From Eubacteriales Family XIII. Incertae Sedis bacterium (GTDB lineage: Bacteria; Bacillota; Clostridia; Peptostreptococcales; Anaerovoracaceae), in the NCBI GenBank assembly GCA_031287295.1, contig JAITTH010000098.1:1-5795 (forward strand): DNA of 5,795 bases, given 5' to 3'. Below are positions 5,475 through 5,795 of the stretch, piece by piece. Each line of letters opens with the position of its first letter. Position 1 is the first letter of the stretch. Below the pieces are notes generated by a model, which did no database searches, had not been told where the DNA came from, and saw only the letters and a program-made list of their open reading frames with translations. The position numbers were made by a program, and so were the translations under genes.

Positions 5475-5795
5475 TTAAAAGCCAGAAAAAATTAAAAAAC
5501 CGAAACAAATTGCATGAAAGGTTAAACCTATACTAAAAACTTTTGTAGCCTTATTTTTGGGTAATTTTGCACCATGCTTCTTTTTGAATCGAAGCCAAGC
5601 GTCCGTCAAACAAATCAGCAATGCATGATAAAGTCCATAGGCAATGTAGTACCATGTAAATCCATGCCATAGCCCCATCAATAAAAACAGACAAAAATAA
5701 CAAAGGTTCGAAGATAACACCCTGCTATTGATTTTTTTTGTCTTTGTGAGGGTAAGAAGCAACCGCATATAGACATAGTCGCGGAACCAAAAGGA
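5475..5795 (-). CDS. dltB: DltB, MBOAT-family D-alanyl transferase (3' part, cut by window edge)
   Basis: Only the last 106 codons are in the window; the reading frame is open to the right edge (first visible residues SFWFRDYVYMR), so the start lies beyond it. DltB is a multi-pass membrane protein of the MBOAT family that takes D-alanine from DltC and moves it to the outer face for teichoic acid modification. Visible hallmarks are the RDYVYMR loop, the MGLWHG motif with the family histidine (codon 5666-5664), WYYIAYGLYHA after it, and a final membrane segment TFHAICFGFLIFSG with a second conserved histidine (codon 5516-5514). Gene order dltB-dltC-dltD on the minus strand is the standard one; dltA is expected further right. 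A small hairpin, GGCTT/AAGCC (5472-5483), covers the stop codon. Confidence 0.95.
   Translation of the reverse strand, partial: SFWFRDYVYMRLLLTLTKTKKINSRVLSSNLCYFCLFLLMGLWHGFTWYYIAYGLYHALLICLTDAWLRFKKKHGAKLPKNKATKVFSIGLTFHAICFGFLIFSGF

Overview
The window looks like chromosomal DNA from a Gram-positive bacterium of the Bacillota. Three things support this: a dlt (D-alanylation of teichoic acid) operon, strong AGGAGG-type ribosome binding sites on most genes, and a stand-alone ECF-transporter S component. A bacteriohemerythrin and a MocR protein of a style I associate with Clostridia would fit an anaerobe or microaerophile, but the genus cannot be named from sequence reading alone.

Layout, left to right. 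Positions 1-145 hold no convincing gene, only a probable terminator-like hairpin for the next gene. A small bacteriohemerythrin runs leftward (146-649). A 175-base gap separates it from a leftward MocR/PdxR-type regulator (825-2231; GntR-type winged helix fused to an aminotransferase-like domain). A 110-base divergent promoter region (2232-2341) carries a perfect 15-base inverted repeat and an additional direct half-site. It drives, on the other side, a rightward ECF S component (2342-2890), closed by a clear intrinsic terminator. Then comes rightward uppP/bacA (3067-3888, undecaprenyl-diphosphatase) with its own promoter. Facing it are dltD, dltC and the 3' part of dltB, read leftward from the right edge, where dltB is cut by the window.

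Two functional themes appear. First, the MocR/S-component divergon looks like a self-contained vitamin-uptake switch. MocR proteins normally use PLP as cofactor or ligand and often control the divergent gene, so vitamin B6 or a related compound is the leading but unproven guess for the transported substrate. The most unusual point is that the lysine that should form the Schiff base with PLP is asparagine (Asn314), while the surrounding motif is intact. Second, uppP and dltBCD are both envelope genes: lipid-carrier recycling and D-alanylation of teichoic acids, both linked to resistance to bacitracin or cationic peptides. They converge on a short spacer with a hairpin.

I saw no CRISPR array, tRNA, rRNA, insertion sequence or known riboswitch. 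No clearly new multi-gene system is visible. The lysine-less MocR and its operator are the best candidates for something not yet described.
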